DNA from: Niastella yeongjuensis
GTDB lineage: Bacteria; Bacteroidota; Bacteroidia; Chitinophagales; Chitinophagaceae
Assembly (NCBI RefSeq): GCF_900110245.1
Contig: NZ_FOCZ01000002.1
Coordinates: forward strand, 248,001 to 312,000
Reading direction: 5' to 3'
Length of the DNA: 64,000 nt
Both the position numbers and the translations under genes were made by a program. Of the stretch, positions 35,953 to 44,695 are shown one piece after another. The notes below the pieces were generated by a model. It was not told where the DNA came from. It ran no database searches and saw only the letters and a program-made list of their open reading frames with translations. How positions within the stretch are numbered: position 1 is the stretch's first letter; the number at the start of each line of letters is the position of its first letter.

Positions 35953-37404
35953 TTATTGCAGTTTCTTTAAAAGGATATCGTTGGTAAGCTTTGGGTCGGC
36001 TTTGCCTTTTGATACTTTTTTCACTTCACCTACAAATAACCCGATCAATCCTTTTTTTCCCTTTTTATATTCTGACACTTTATCGGGCATTTTGTTCAGC
36101 ACCTCTTCCACCCAGGCAGCTACATTGCCTTCGTCAGAGTCCTGCAACAAGTTCAATTCTTTTGCTATTTGTAACGGTTCTTTGCCGGGTTCTTTTAACA
36201 AGGCGGCAAATATTTTGGTAGAAGCCACAGAAAAGTTTACCTGGTTGCTATCTATCAGGGCTATCAGTGCGGCGATCGTTGCAGGCTGCACGGGGAAAGC
36301 CGTAATGGGTGCACCCGTTTCATTCAACCACGATTTAACAGGCCCCAGCATCCAGTTAGCGGCTGCTTTGTAATTGGAAGAATGATCGATGATCTGTTCG
36401 AAGTAAACAGCCAGCTCTTTTTCATCGGTTATTACGCGGGCATCGTATTCGGGTAACTGTAATTGCTGAATATAGCGTGCTACACGTTCTTCGGGCAATG
36501 CCGGAATAGAACTGGTAACTTCCTGCAGCAAGGCATCTGTTACCACAAACGGCGTAAGATCAGGATCGGCAAAATACCGGTAATCGTTGGCATCTTCCTT
36601 GGTGCGTAGGGCGAAGGTAGTGCCATTGCCGGCGTCGAAACTTCTTGTTTGTTGTATGATCTTTTCGCCTGCTTCAGTAATATCTATCAGGCGTTTTGCT
36701 TCAAATTCAATAGCCCGTTTTACGTTGCGGATAGAGTTGAGGTTCTTAACCTCTACTTTGGTGCCGAGTTTCGTATCGCCTTTTTTACGAACCGAAATGT
36801 TGGCATCGCAACGCATGCTGCCTTCTTCCATGTTCCCATCGCAGATCTCGAGATAGCGCAACAGTTTTCTCAATTCGGTAAGATAGGCATAGGCCTCGTC
36901 GCCGCTGTGTATATCAGGTTCAGTAACTATTTCTACGAGTGGTACGCCCGCGCGATTGTAATCAACACAGGTGTTTTTAGCGTCAACATCGTGCAGGCTT
37001 TTACCGGCATCCTCTTCCATGTGAATGCGGTTGAGCTGAATGTCTCTGGTTCCCCCATCCTGTGTACGGATGGTTACATAGCCACCCACACAAATGGGCG
37101 TAGTATGCTGGGTGAGCTGATAGCCTTTGGGAAGGTCGGGATAAAAGTAATTTTTACGGGCAAAATAGTTATGCCGGGTAATGCTGCAATTACAGGCCAG
37201 GCCTATTTTAACGGCATAGGAAATAGCCTTTTTATTCAACTTGGGCAAGGTGCCGGGGTGCGCCAGTGTAATGGGACTGATGTGTGTATTGGGGTCGCCG
37301 CCAAAAGCAGCGCTATCGCCGCAAAACAACTTACTATCAGTGAGCAACTGGGCATGCACTTCCAGACCTACAACTACCTCATATGCATCGTAATTTGTCG
37401 ACAT
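35953..37404 (-). CDS. gatB: Aspartyl/glutamyl-tRNA(Asn/Gln) amidotransferase subunit B
   Basis: A 483-residue GatB, the tRNA-binding and kinase subunit of the GatCAB amidotransferase that converts mischarged Glu-tRNA-Gln and Asp-tRNA-Asn. Visible blocks: YEVVVGLEVHAQLLTDSKLF, HPGTLPKLNKKAISYAVKIG, RKNYFYPDLPKGYQLTQ, DYNRAGVPLVEIVTEPDIHS, GSMRCDANISVRKKG, KEDANDYRYFADPDLTPFV, and a C-terminal YqeY-like tail (KKGLIGLFVGEVKKVSKGKA). gatA and gatC are not in the window. Downstream the TlpA-like gene may be co-transcribed. A TATTTTTG box sits 36 bases upstream. Confidence 0.97.
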   Translation of the reverse strand: MSTNYDAYEVVVGLEVHAQLLTDSKLFCGDSAAFGGDPNTHISPITLAHPGTLPKLNKKAISYAVKIGLACNCSITRHNYFARKNYFYPDLPKGYQLTQHTTPICVGGYVTIRTQDGGTRDIQLNRIHMEEDAGKSLHDVDAKNTCVDYNRAGVPLVEIVTEPDIHSGDEAYAYLTELRKLLRYLEICDGNMEEGSMRCDANISVRKKGDTKLGTKVEVKNLNSIRNVKRAIEFEAKRLIDITEAGEKIIQQTRSFDAGNGTTFALRTKEDANDYRYFADPDLTPFVVTDALLQEVTSSIPALPEERVARYIQQLQLPEYDARVITDEKELAVYFEQIIDHSSNYKAAANWMLGPVKSWLNETGAPITAFPVQPATIAALIALIDSNQVNFSVASTKIFAALLKEPGKEPLQIAKELNLLQDSDEGNVAAWVEEVLNKMPDKVSEYKKGKKGLIGLFVGEVKKVSKGKADPKLTNDILLKKLQ

Positions 37405-37439
37405 ATTATTCTAATTGCCTAAAATGGTGAAAAATCAGA

Positions 37440-37447
37440 CAAAAATA
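37440..37447 (-). promoter_or_regulatory. -7 promoter box for gatB (TATTTTTG)
   Basis: Exact TAnnTTTG match on the minus strand about 36 bases before the gatB ATG. Confidence 0.5.
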
Positions 37448-37480
37448 CCTCATTTCTGGTTATGGTATTTTTAATAAAAA

Positions 37481-37514
37481 AGCCGCTCCGCCCAGCTAAA
37501 CGGGCAGAACGGCT
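37481..37514 (-). terminator. Terminator after the double-PDZ gene
   Basis: A 14-bp stem on the minus strand (37501-37514 with 37481-37494, G-U pairs) followed by a T-run; it starts 27 bases after the stop at 37541. Confidence 0.8.
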
Positions 37515-37540
37515 ATAATATAGGGCTGATGTTTGAAAAC

Positions 37541-38533
37541 TTATAAATTGGCGGTCTTTAGCTTCTTAGGCGTTTTTATTTCAATTGATTGCGATTTGCC
37601 ATTCCGGTTTACCATTACTTTAACCGCTGGCTTTTCCCTTGCTTCGCGGGAGGCTGTCAACAGGTCTTCTGTAGTGCCTACTTTTTTGCCGTCAAACTCG
37701 GTGATCACGTCGTCTTTTTTGATGCCGGCTTTTTCGGCAGCAGACTCGTTGTCTACGTCCAGCACTTTTACCCCTTTGCCATTCTCTGTATCCTGCGCTT
37801 TTATGCCCAGACGGGGTTTGTTATTATAGTTGAAATTGAAATTACGGGGGAAGTCACCACGGTCCTGCCAGTCGAAATTGAAGTTTGGTACAGTCAGGGC
37901 ATTGGGTGAAGTGATCGTCATCCTACGGCTTTTTTTGCCCAGCGTAACAGTAGTCTTTTCGGTTTTACCTTTTCTGTCGTAAGTGATCTCTATTTTATCC
38001 TCAGGTTTGTGTTTGCGAACAATGCGGGTAAGGTCTTCGGGTGAATTGATAGTTTCATCGTCTATTTTTTTGATGATGTCGTTTTCCTTTAAACCCGCTT
38101 TTTCGGCTGCACTGTTCTCAGTAACTGCTGAGATTTCGGCGCCGCCTTTATCTGCTTTATCAGTGGCTACACCCAAAAACACGCTGTTGTCGTTAAAGAA
38201 GTTGCCATGGTTGTCAAAACTAAGGGTACTGCTGCCGGTAAAAGGGGAGTGGCCGGGCCCATAAATGATAGTCCTGCCCTTTTTTATAACTATGTTGTCA
38301 TCATCAAAATCGTCCAGCGGTTTTCCGTTCACAGTTACTTCGTCGCCTTTTATTTCAATGGTGACCTTGGTGTCTTTATCGCTTTTTCTTTTGATAATGA
38401 TCTCTTCATTATCCTCCATTTTGGATTTGTCCTTATCCTTGTCTTTGTCTTTTGTGTCCTGGGCTGCCAGTGGTTGGCACCACAGCAGGGATACGGCTGC
38501 AATGGCGGTGCAGGAAATCAGAAATCGTCTCAT
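37541..38533 (-). CDS. Exported double-PDZ-domain protein
   Basis: A 330-residue protein with signal peptide (FLISCTAIAAVSLLWCQPLAAQ), then a striking KDKDKDKDKSK tract, a linker, PDZ 1 at about residues 118-198 (FLGVATDKADKGGAEISAVT; AAEKAGLKENDIIKKIDDET) and PDZ 2 at about 241-325 (RLGIKAQDTENGKGVKVLDV; AAEKAGIKKDDVITEFDGKK). PDZ domains of this type bind C-terminal peptides, but no protease domain (as in DegP/HtrA) is present, so the protein is likely a periplasmic adaptor or chaperone-like binder. The gene has its own promoter box and terminator. Function unknown. Confidence 0.8.
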   Translation of the reverse strand: MRRFLISCTAIAAVSLLWCQPLAAQDTKDKDKDKDKSKMEDNEEIIIKRKSDKDTKVTIEIKGDEVTVNGKPLDDFDDDNIVIKKGRTIIYGPGHSPFTGSSTLSFDNHGNFFNDNSVFLGVATDKADKGGAEISAVTENSAAEKAGLKENDIIKKIDDETINSPEDLTRIVRKHKPEDKIEITYDRKGKTEKTTVTLGKKSRRMTITSPNALTVPNFNFDWQDRGDFPRNFNFNYNNKPRLGIKAQDTENGKGVKVLDVDNESAAEKAGIKKDDVITEFDGKKVGTTEDLLTASREAREKPAVKVMVNRNGKSQSIEIKTPKKLKTANL

Positions 38534-38585
38534 TGTATTGAGTGTTTTTAAGTATTTATAATTTACTACGTCGACTTTCGTACAT

Positions 38586-38593
38586 CAAATATA
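38586..38593 (-). promoter_or_regulatory. -7 promoter box for the double-PDZ gene (TATATTTG)
   Basis: Exact TAnnTTTG match on the minus strand, 53 bases before the ATG at 38533. Confidence 0.6.
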
Positions 38594-38643
38594 GGGATTT
38601 AATTGAAATACGAAAATTTTCGGAAATGTTAAGATTGGGGGAG

Positions 38644-39633
38644 TTATTTTGGCTTGTCTGACCCATCTACCAGCCCCGAAGACGCAAGGGCAATGGCTTT
38701 AACTACATCGGCCATAAAAGGGTAATCCAGGGTTTCCCATTCATCATTTAGGGAATGATAGTATATATCGTAAGGGGAGGTGGTCAATACGGTATGAGCG
38801 ATTATGCCACGCCGGGAAAAGGGGTAATTATCTGAGCGGGCGTAAAGGTGTTCATCTTTAAAGACGCCGCTATGGAAATAATTTCCGCCATATTGGGGGG
38901 CCAGCTCAAACAGCTTTTTATTCATCAGTTGCTGAAGATCTGACCACTCACTGCCAGTTATAAATGGATATTTATGATCGTTGGAAAAAGGCCGGCCAAC
39001 CATATCCATATTGATCATGGCGGTCACCGCTTTGGGGTCAAAAGCTTCTGCCAGGTTTTTTGAGCCTAACAGGCCTTCCTCCTCTCCTGAAAAAGCGATG
39101 AAAATCAGGGTGCGTTCCCGGTTAGGGTATTGGGCAAAATACCTGGCTAAATGAATGAGTGCACTAACGCCGGATGCGTTGTCATTGGCACCATTATAGA
39201 TCTTATCTTTTTTTTCGGGTTTGCCCCGTTCCGGTAACCGGGTGAGTATAGTTTGGTCTGTGGTGCCTATGTGATCGTAGTGTGCGCTGAAAATAACCGA
39301 CTCCTTTCCTTTCGAACGGCCCGGTAAGGCGGCTACCACATTAAATGCGGTTACTTTATCAGATGCATTGAACGGAATAATGTAGCCATCGGTACCGGCT
39401 ATAGTTAAAGAACCGGCATTTTTGAAGGCGTCGCTGATGAGCAGGGCGGCTTTGGAAGCCTGTATCGTGCCTGTAAGGCGTCCCTGAAAGCTGTCTGCCG
39501 CCAGTGTTTGCACCAGGACTTTCAGGGACGAAGGCGTTATAATAGAATCAATACTTGCTGTCTGGGCTGTACATATAGTAACATTCCAGGATAAGATAGC
39601 GATAAGGAATAGCCGTGTATAACCAGGACACAT
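38644..39633 (-). CDS. M28-family zinc aminopeptidase
   Basis: A 329-residue exported metallopeptidase. Signal peptide (LFLIAILSWNVTICTAQ). The M28 zinc ligands are visible: His-Asp in SAHYDHIG, Asp in YNGANDNASGVSAL, Glu-Glu in FSGEEEGLLGSKNL, Asp in INMDMVGRPF, and His in IYYHSLNDEWETLD. Members remove N-terminal residues or act on glutaminyl or bulky substrates. It starts 8 bases after the alaS stop, so the two genes are co-transcribed although functionally unrelated. Substrate specificity is not readable from sequence. Confidence 0.92.
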   Translation of the reverse strand: MCPGYTRLFLIAILSWNVTICTAQTASIDSIITPSSLKVLVQTLAADSFQGRLTGTIQASKAALLISDAFKNAGSLTIAGTDGYIIPFNASDKVTAFNVVAALPGRSKGKESVIFSAHYDHIGTTDQTILTRLPERGKPEKKDKIYNGANDNASGVSALIHLARYFAQYPNRERTLIFIAFSGEEEGLLGSKNLAEAFDPKAVTAMINMDMVGRPFSNDHKYPFITGSEWSDLQQLMNKKLFELAPQYGGNYFHSGVFKDEHLYARSDNYPFSRRGIIAHTVLTTSPYDIYYHSLNDEWETLDYPFMADVVKAIALASSGLVDGSDKPK

Positions 39634-39641
39634 GCCCTAAT

Positions 39642-42278
39642 TTACAACAAGCTTTTGACTTTATCGATCACCTGTTGCAGATTGCTGGCATCCTGTCCGC
39701 CGGCTGTAGCCAGGGTTTTTTGTCCACCGCCGCCGCCTTTGATCAGGGGAGCAATGTGCTCTTTAATGATCTTGCCGGCATCGAGCGAACGGGCCGCTGC
39801 TACCGTATCCGCAATACCAACGGCAACAAAGGGTTTGCCGCCAATGTTAGCGCATAATACCACCACATGATCGTTCAGGTGGTTCTTCATATCAAAAACC
39901 AGTTTCTTTAAGGCGTCGGCATTGCTTACTTCTACAACATCGCCAACGAACGTAACGCCATTGATGATCTCATCTTTATGCAATAATTCATTGCGCACGC
40001 CTACCAGTATCCGGTTTTCCAGGTGTTCCAGCTTTTTCTTCAGGTCGCTGTTATCAGCTGCCAGGTTCTGCACGGCCTTTAACAGATCGGCCGGGCTTTT
40101 CAGCTCATCTTTCACCTGGTGCAGCTGGGTTAATTGTTCATTAACGTATTGCTCAGCTGCCAGTCCGCTAATGGCTTCAATACGACGCACACCGGCGGCT
40201 ACCGCTGTTTCGTGTTTTATTTTGAACAGACCCAGTTCGCCGGTAGCGCCTACGTGGGTACCACCGCACAGTTCAACCGAATAGGCGGGGTCCATGATCA
40301 CTACGCGCACCACATCACCATACTTTTCGCCAAACAAGGCCATAGCGCCCAGTTTCAGGGCCTCTTCCTTGGGCAGTTCTTTTATAACAACGGGTATGTT
40401 GGCACGGATCTTTTCATTTACAAGGGCTTCTACTTTTGCAATTTCGTCGGTGGTCATTTTGGCGAAATGCGAAAAATCGAAACGGAGGTATTCATCATTT
40501 ACGAGGGAGCCTTTTTGCGCCACATGGGTACCCAGTACTTTACGCAAAGCTGCGTGCAGCAGGTGGGTGGCGGAGTGGTGAACGGCTGTTCTGGCCCGGC
40601 GTGTTGTATTGATGCGGGCATCAACAATACCGGTTATATTGATCGGCAGTTTCTCCACAAAGTGAATGATAAGGTCATTTTCCTTTTTGGTATCTACCAC
40701 GGCTACCTCTTCGCCTTCAAAAAACAACGTACCGGTATCGCCAACCTGTCCGCCGCTTTCCGCATAGAAAGGAGTGGTGTTCAACACCAGTTGGAACGAT
40801 GTTTTACCCTTGGCGGTTACTTTCCGGTACTTCACTACTTTGGCTTCGGCCTGGGTATGATCGTAACCGATAAAGCTGGTGCTGCCATTTTCATTCAACA
40901 CAACCCAGTCTTCAGCACTGATAGCAGTAGCGGCGCGGGCGCGGTCCTTTTGCTGTTGCATTTCAGCTTTGAATCCTTCTTCATCTACCTCTAAATTGTT
41001 TTCCCGGGCAATAAGTTTGGTTAAGTCAACCGGAAAGCCATAGGTATCGTACAGTTCAAATGCGGCTGAACCGTCGATGGTTTTGTTTTTGGTAGAACCG
41101 ATGATCTCATCGATCTTCTTCAACCCTTTTTCCAGGGTACGCAGGAACGCTTCTTCTTCCTCTTTTACCACTTTGGCAACAAAATCCTGTTGCTGTTGCA
41201 GTTCAGGGAAAACAGTTTGAAACTGGGTAGCCAGCACCGGCACCAGCTGGTGCAGCAAGGGCTGTTTATAATCGAGGTATGTATAATAATAACGAACGGC
41301 CCGGCGCAAAATACGGCGGATCACGTAACCGGCTCCCGTATTTGAAGGCAGCTGACCATCGGCAATTGTGAAACTGATGGCGCGAATATGATCGGCCAGC
41401 ACCCGGAAGGCTACAGCCTTATGCCAGTCGGCACTTGTTTCCGGCGTGTTAGGATCGTATTTCTTTTTAGTGATCGTTTCAATGGCTGCGAGTGTGCCGG
41501 TGAAAACATCAGAATCGTAATTGGATTGTTTGCCCTGCAACACCCGAACCAGGCGTTCAAAGCCCATCCCGGTATCCACGTGTTTGGCGGGAAGAGACTC
41601 CAGGGAACCATCTTTTTTGCGGTTGAACTGCATGAACACATTGTTCCAGATCTCAATCACCTGGGGATGGTCTTTATTTACCAGTTCAGCGCCACTTTGT
41701 TGTTTTCTTTCTTCGTCGGTACGACAGTCAACGTGAATTTCAGAGCAGGGACCGCAAGGGCCGGTATCACCCATTTCCCAGAAGTTGTCCTTCTTATTAC
41801 CGGGCAAAATGCGTTCGGGAGCTACATATTTGCTCCATTCATTAAATGCTTCTTCGTCTTTAGCCAGGTTTTCTGAGGCATCCCCCTCAAAATAAGTGAC
41901 ATATAACCTGTCTTTTGGTATTTTGTACACTTCGGTGAGCAGTTCCCAGCTCCAGGCAATGGCTTCTTTTTTAAAATAGTCGCCAAAGCTCCAGTTGCCA
42001 AGCATTTCAAACATGGTATGGTGGTAAGTATCAACGCCTACTTCTTCCAGGTCGTTGTGTTTACCGCTTACGCGAAGGCATTTCTGGGTATCCGCCACCC
42101 GGGGAAAGGGGGCTTTTTTATTTCCGAGGAAGTAATCTTTGAACTGGTTCATACCCGCATTGGTAAAAAGCAGGGTAGGGTCATTCTTTACCACAATAGG
42201 GGCCGATGGTACAATTTCGTGTCCCTTATTACGGAAAAAATCCATGAAAAGCTGTCGTATTTCTGCGCTGGTCATCAT
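39642..42278 (-). CDS. alaS: Alanyl-tRNA synthetase
   Basis: An 878-residue class II synthetase with editing and C-Ala domains. N-terminal catalytic blocks (RQLFMDFFRNKGHEIVPSAP; TNAGMNQFKDYFLG; HHTMFEMLGNWSFGDYFKKE; DTGPCGPCSEIHVD; MGFERLVRVLQGKQSNYDSD), the editing-site HxxxH in TAVHHSATHLLHAALRKVLG with the downstream CGGTHVGATGELGLFKI, and a C-terminal GGGGGQ-type block (IKGGGGGQKTLATAG). Double-Met start (42278 or 42275). A TACCTTTG box at 42354-42361 provides a promoter, opposed to that of the M23 gene. Confidence 0.97.
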   Translation of the reverse strand: MMTSAEIRQLFMDFFRNKGHEIVPSAPIVVKNDPTLLFTNAGMNQFKDYFLGNKKAPFPRVADTQKCLRVSGKHNDLEEVGVDTYHHTMFEMLGNWSFGDYFKKEAIAWSWELLTEVYKIPKDRLYVTYFEGDASENLAKDEEAFNEWSKYVAPERILPGNKKDNFWEMGDTGPCGPCSEIHVDCRTDEERKQQSGAELVNKDHPQVIEIWNNVFMQFNRKKDGSLESLPAKHVDTGMGFERLVRVLQGKQSNYDSDVFTGTLAAIETITKKKYDPNTPETSADWHKAVAFRVLADHIRAISFTIADGQLPSNTGAGYVIRRILRRAVRYYYTYLDYKQPLLHQLVPVLATQFQTVFPELQQQQDFVAKVVKEEEEAFLRTLEKGLKKIDEIIGSTKNKTIDGSAAFELYDTYGFPVDLTKLIARENNLEVDEEGFKAEMQQQKDRARAATAISAEDWVVLNENGSTSFIGYDHTQAEAKVVKYRKVTAKGKTSFQLVLNTTPFYAESGGQVGDTGTLFFEGEEVAVVDTKKENDLIIHFVEKLPINITGIVDARINTTRRARTAVHHSATHLLHAALRKVLGTHVAQKGSLVNDEYLRFDFSHFAKMTTDEIAKVEALVNEKIRANIPVVIKELPKEEALKLGAMALFGEKYGDVVRVVIMDPAYSVELCGGTHVGATGELGLFKIKHETAVAAGVRRIEAISGLAAEQYVNEQLTQLHQVKDELKSPADLLKAVQNLAADNSDLKKKLEHLENRILVGVRNELLHKDEIINGVTFVGDVVEVSNADALKKLVFDMKNHLNDHVVVLCANIGGKPFVAVGIADTVAAARSLDAGKIIKEHIAPLIKGGGGGQKTLATAGGQDASNLQQVIDKVKSLL

Positions 42279-42318
42279 AAACGGAACGATCTTTGATAAA
42301 AATTGACTCTTAAGCCTT

Positions 42319-42326
42319 TATATTTG
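42319..42326 (+). promoter_or_regulatory. -7 promoter box for the M23 gene (TATATTTG)
   Basis: Exact TAnnTTTG match, predicted start near 42331. It points toward the opposing alaS promoter at 42354-42361. Confidence 0.55.
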
Positions 42327-42353
42327 TAACTGTTACCGATGTGGCAACGGCAG

Positions 42354-42361
42354 CAAAGGTA
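42354..42361 (-). promoter_or_regulatory. -7 promoter box for alaS (TACCTTTG)
   Basis: Exact TAnnTTTG match on the minus strand about 75 bases before the alaS ATG, predicted start near 42349. Confidence 0.55.
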
Positions 42362-42414
42362 ATTTAATTCGGGCTGTTTTGCTGAAAAGCAACCTTGGTA
42401 ATCGGCTTGTATCC

Positions 42415-43386
42415 ATGAAGAAAATAAAGTACTACTATAATACCAATACACTCCGTTATGAAAAACTGGAGACTCCGCTGCACGTAAAGCTGCTGCGAGT
42501 GTTCGGTTTTATTTCGGCAGCTATAGTTACCTCAGTAATAATCGTTTCCGTCGCTTATAAATACTTCCCCTCCAGTAATGAAAAAAGACTGATGCAGTAC
42601 AATGAACAGCTGCAGGAGCGCTACTGGGTGCTGGACGAGCAGGTGGCCAAAATGCAGCAACGCATGACCCAGCTGGAAGAACGGGATAACGATATTTACC
42701 GCACCATTTTCGAGGCCAACCCCATCCCTGACAGTATGCGTGCGAAGGAAATGGCCCAGCAGAAAGAAAATGAAATGGTGGCCAGCATGACCAATTACGA
42801 GCTGGAAAACTCAATTGTACGCTCCCTCCACAATCTGGAAAACCGCATGGGCGCCCAGGAAAAATCATATGTTGAAATAACCAGCTTTATCAAGAACAAA
42901 GAGGAGCTATTGGCCTGTACGCCAGCCATTCAGCCGGTTAGCAACAGCGACCTGAAACGCCTGGCCTCCGGTTTTGGTTATCGTATTGACCCCGTGTATA
43001 AAACTGTAAAAATGCACGCCGGCCTCGACTTTGCCGCTCCCCAGGGTACACCCATTTACGCAACAGCCAATGGCTCGGTAAAAGTGGCTGGTAATTTGGG
43101 TAATGGCTATGGTAATCACGTAGTATTGAACCATGGCTATGGGTATGAAACCCTGTACGGCCACATGTACCGCATTAAAGTAAAACCCGGCGATAAAATA
43201 AAACGTGGTGAAATCATCGGCTGGGTAGGCAGTACTGGTAAATCAACCGGTCCCCACTGCCATTATGAAGTACATAAAAATGGCCGTCACCTCGATCCGG
43301 TTTACTTCTTCTACAACGACCTTTCACCCGAACAGTACGACCGTTTGCTGAAGATGTCTTCTTCAAGCAACCAAAGCTTCGATTAA
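42415..43386 (+). CDS. M23-family cell-wall endopeptidase
   Basis: A 323-residue envelope protein. Residues about 27-48 form one transmembrane helix (VFGFISAAIVTSVIIVSVAY), followed by a coiled coil (LMQYNEQLQERYWVLDEQVA; QQRMTQLEERD) and a C-terminal LytM/M23 peptidase domain. Zinc ligands appear intact: His and Asp in MHAGLDFAAP and His in GPHCHYEVHKNG; a further His is in LYGHMYRIK. It should cut peptidoglycan cross-bridges in the periplasm. The in-frame upstream extension to 42379 is dropped because the MKKIKYYYN start fits related membrane-anchored M23 proteins. Confidence 0.9.
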   Translation: MKKIKYYYNTNTLRYEKLETPLHVKLLRVFGFISAAIVTSVIIVSVAYKYFPSSNEKRLMQYNEQLQERYWVLDEQVAKMQQRMTQLEERDNDIYRTIFEANPIPDSMRAKEMAQQKENEMVASMTNYELENSIVRSLHNLENRMGAQEKSYVEITSFIKNKEELLACTPAIQPVSNSDLKRLASGFGYRIDPVYKTVKMHAGLDFAAPQGTPIYATANGSVKVAGNLGNGYGNHVVLNHGYGYETLYGHMYRIKVKPGDKIKRGEIIGWVGSTGKSTGPHCHYEVHKNGRHLDPVYFFYNDLSPEQYDRLLKMSSSSNQSFD

Positions 43387-43390
43387 TTTG

Positions 43391-43419
43391 AATCGGCAGT
43401 CGGCATTCCTGAATTGGCC
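43391..43419. repeat. 7-bp tandem array after the M23 gene (AATCGGC type)
   Basis: Units AATCGGC, AGTCGGC, ATTCCTG, AATTGGC. The order of units closely parallels the array at 53281-53318, suggesting the two are copies of one element. Confidence 0.6.
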
Positions 43420-43425
43420 ATAAAT

Positions 43426-43457
43426 CAATTTAAATTGTTGATCGAACAATTTAATTG
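43426..43457 (+). terminator. Possible hairpin after the M23 gene
   Basis: CAATTTAAATTGTT pairs with AACAATTTAATTG across a 5-base loop with one bulge. The stem is A/T-rich and has only a weak T tail. Confidence 0.4.
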
Positions 43458-43521
43458 TTCAGTACGTTTTAGTTCCCGGCTTATCGTGTAAACGCATGGT
43501 TTGCAGATTATCATTGTATTT

Positions 43522-43549
43522 GCTTACCGCTTACGGCTTAGAGCTTACA
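43522..43549. repeat. 7-bp tandem array (GCTTACn)
   Basis: Four units: GCTTACC, GCTTACG, GCTTAGA, GCTTACA. A related three-unit array lies at 57541-57561. Confidence 0.65.
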
Positions 43550-43615
43550 GCTGTATTCTGACATTTCCATGACGCCTCAACCGACAAACCATTGGGAATT
43601 TTAACGTTGTACCTG

Positions 43616-43623
43616 TAAATTTG
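43616..43623 (+). promoter_or_regulatory. -7 promoter box for the AraC gene (TAAATTTG)
   Basis: Exact TAnnTTTG match ending 9 bases before the ATG at 43633; an in-frame TTG at 43621 overlaps the box and is rejected as start. Confidence 0.55.
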
Positions 43624-43632
43624 CGTCCGTAT

Positions 43633-44574
43633 ATGTATAATCCGCCTGATATACTTTCAATGGCTTACAAGCAACCGATCATGCACGATCAGTTACAACT
43701 GTTGCAGGAAAAAGAGCAACAGATGCCTGGTTCGGTTCAGTATGCCATTAAAAGATACCGGAAACATTCACAATGGAATATTGAGGATACCGGTGTGTTG
43801 GTATATCATTACAAAAAGGCTGCGCCCCAGGAGAACTATGTGGAGCTTCGTTTTTGTATTTCGGGTAATATGTATTGCAATCAGAAAGATGTGGAATGCG
43901 ATCAGTGTAAACTGAATACTTCGAAGGCCTGTGCCGAAAGAGTAGAAAGCATCGATGTTATGACTTTCCGTTTCCTGTCTGTACACCTGTCGCAATTTGT
44001 AAAACCCGGTAAGCTGAAGACCATTACCGATGAGGTATTGCAATTTGTACATCCTTCTTCTTTCTCAAAAATTCTTCCTTTATGCGGCCGCACCCGTCAG
44101 GTGCTGGAAGCATTGTTAGGACATTCCTATACAGATAGCCTGGAGAATATCTTTATCAATGGCCAAAGCCAGATGCTGTTGTTGTACAGCCTCGAATGTA
44201 TGCTGGGTGATGATAAAGAAATTGAACCCTTCCAGTGCAAATTCCTGGCTAATGAAGCCGATCGCGAAAAGATCGTGAAAGCCCGGGAGATCTTACTGCA
44301 ACATATTGGTGAGCCTATTACTATTAAAGAACTGAGCCGTAAAGTAGCCATCAATGAATGCTATCTGAAAAAAGGGTTTAAAGAATTATACGGCACTACC
44401 ATCTTCGACTTCTACCAAAGCCAGCGCATGGAGCATGCACGGTATTTATTATATGAGAAAGGGTTAACCGTAACCGAAGTATCTATGATGCTGGGCTATT
44501 CTTCTATCTCACACTTCTCCACTGCCTTTAAAAAGCAAACCGGATTGAAACCATGTGAATTACTGTTGCACTAA
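43633..44574 (+). CDS. AraC-family regulator with Cys-rich sensor segment (PchR-like)
   Basis: A 313-residue transcription factor. The C-terminal 100 residues carry a double helix-turn-helix AraC domain (EPITIKELSRKVAINECYLK; FKELYGTTIFDFYQSQRMEH; TVTEVSMMLGYSSISHFSTA). The N-terminal half is a sensor-like region with five cysteines in 26 residues (Cys75, 82, 89, 92, 100; CNQKDVECDQCKLNTSKAC), suggesting a metal or Fe-S site. The general layout resembles PchR-type iron/siderophore regulators of this phylum. The neighbouring PepSY membrane protein and downstream heme genes make an iron link plausible, but no ligand or target is shown. The ATG at 43633 follows the promoter box with a short leader. 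Confidence 0.85.
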   Translation: MYNPPDILSMAYKQPIMHDQLQLLQEKEQQMPGSVQYAIKRYRKHSQWNIEDTGVLVYHYKKAAPQENYVELRFCISGNMYCNQKDVECDQCKLNTSKACAERVESIDVMTFRFLSVHLSQFVKPGKLKTITDEVLQFVHPSSFSKILPLCGRTRQVLEALLGHSYTDSLENIFINGQSQMLLLYSLECMLGDDKEIEPFQCKFLANEADREKIVKAREILLQHIGEPITIKELSRKVAINECYLKKGFKELYGTTIFDFYQSQRMEHARYLLYEKGLTVTEVSMMLGYSSISHFSTAFKKQTGLKPCELLLH

Positions 44575-44695
44575 TTTTCCTTGCCGCCCCTTTTTCCCTT
44601 TTGCGTAAACCATTTTACCGATAGTATAACGGTACTCCGATTTAGGAACAGCATATTTGTAGCAACTATCTGCGTGGTTTGCGCAATTTTATAAT

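Noticed and set aside
41388-41876. Long open frame antisense to alaS
   Set aside because: Shadow of the strongly conserved alaS coding sequence; no domain or promoter.
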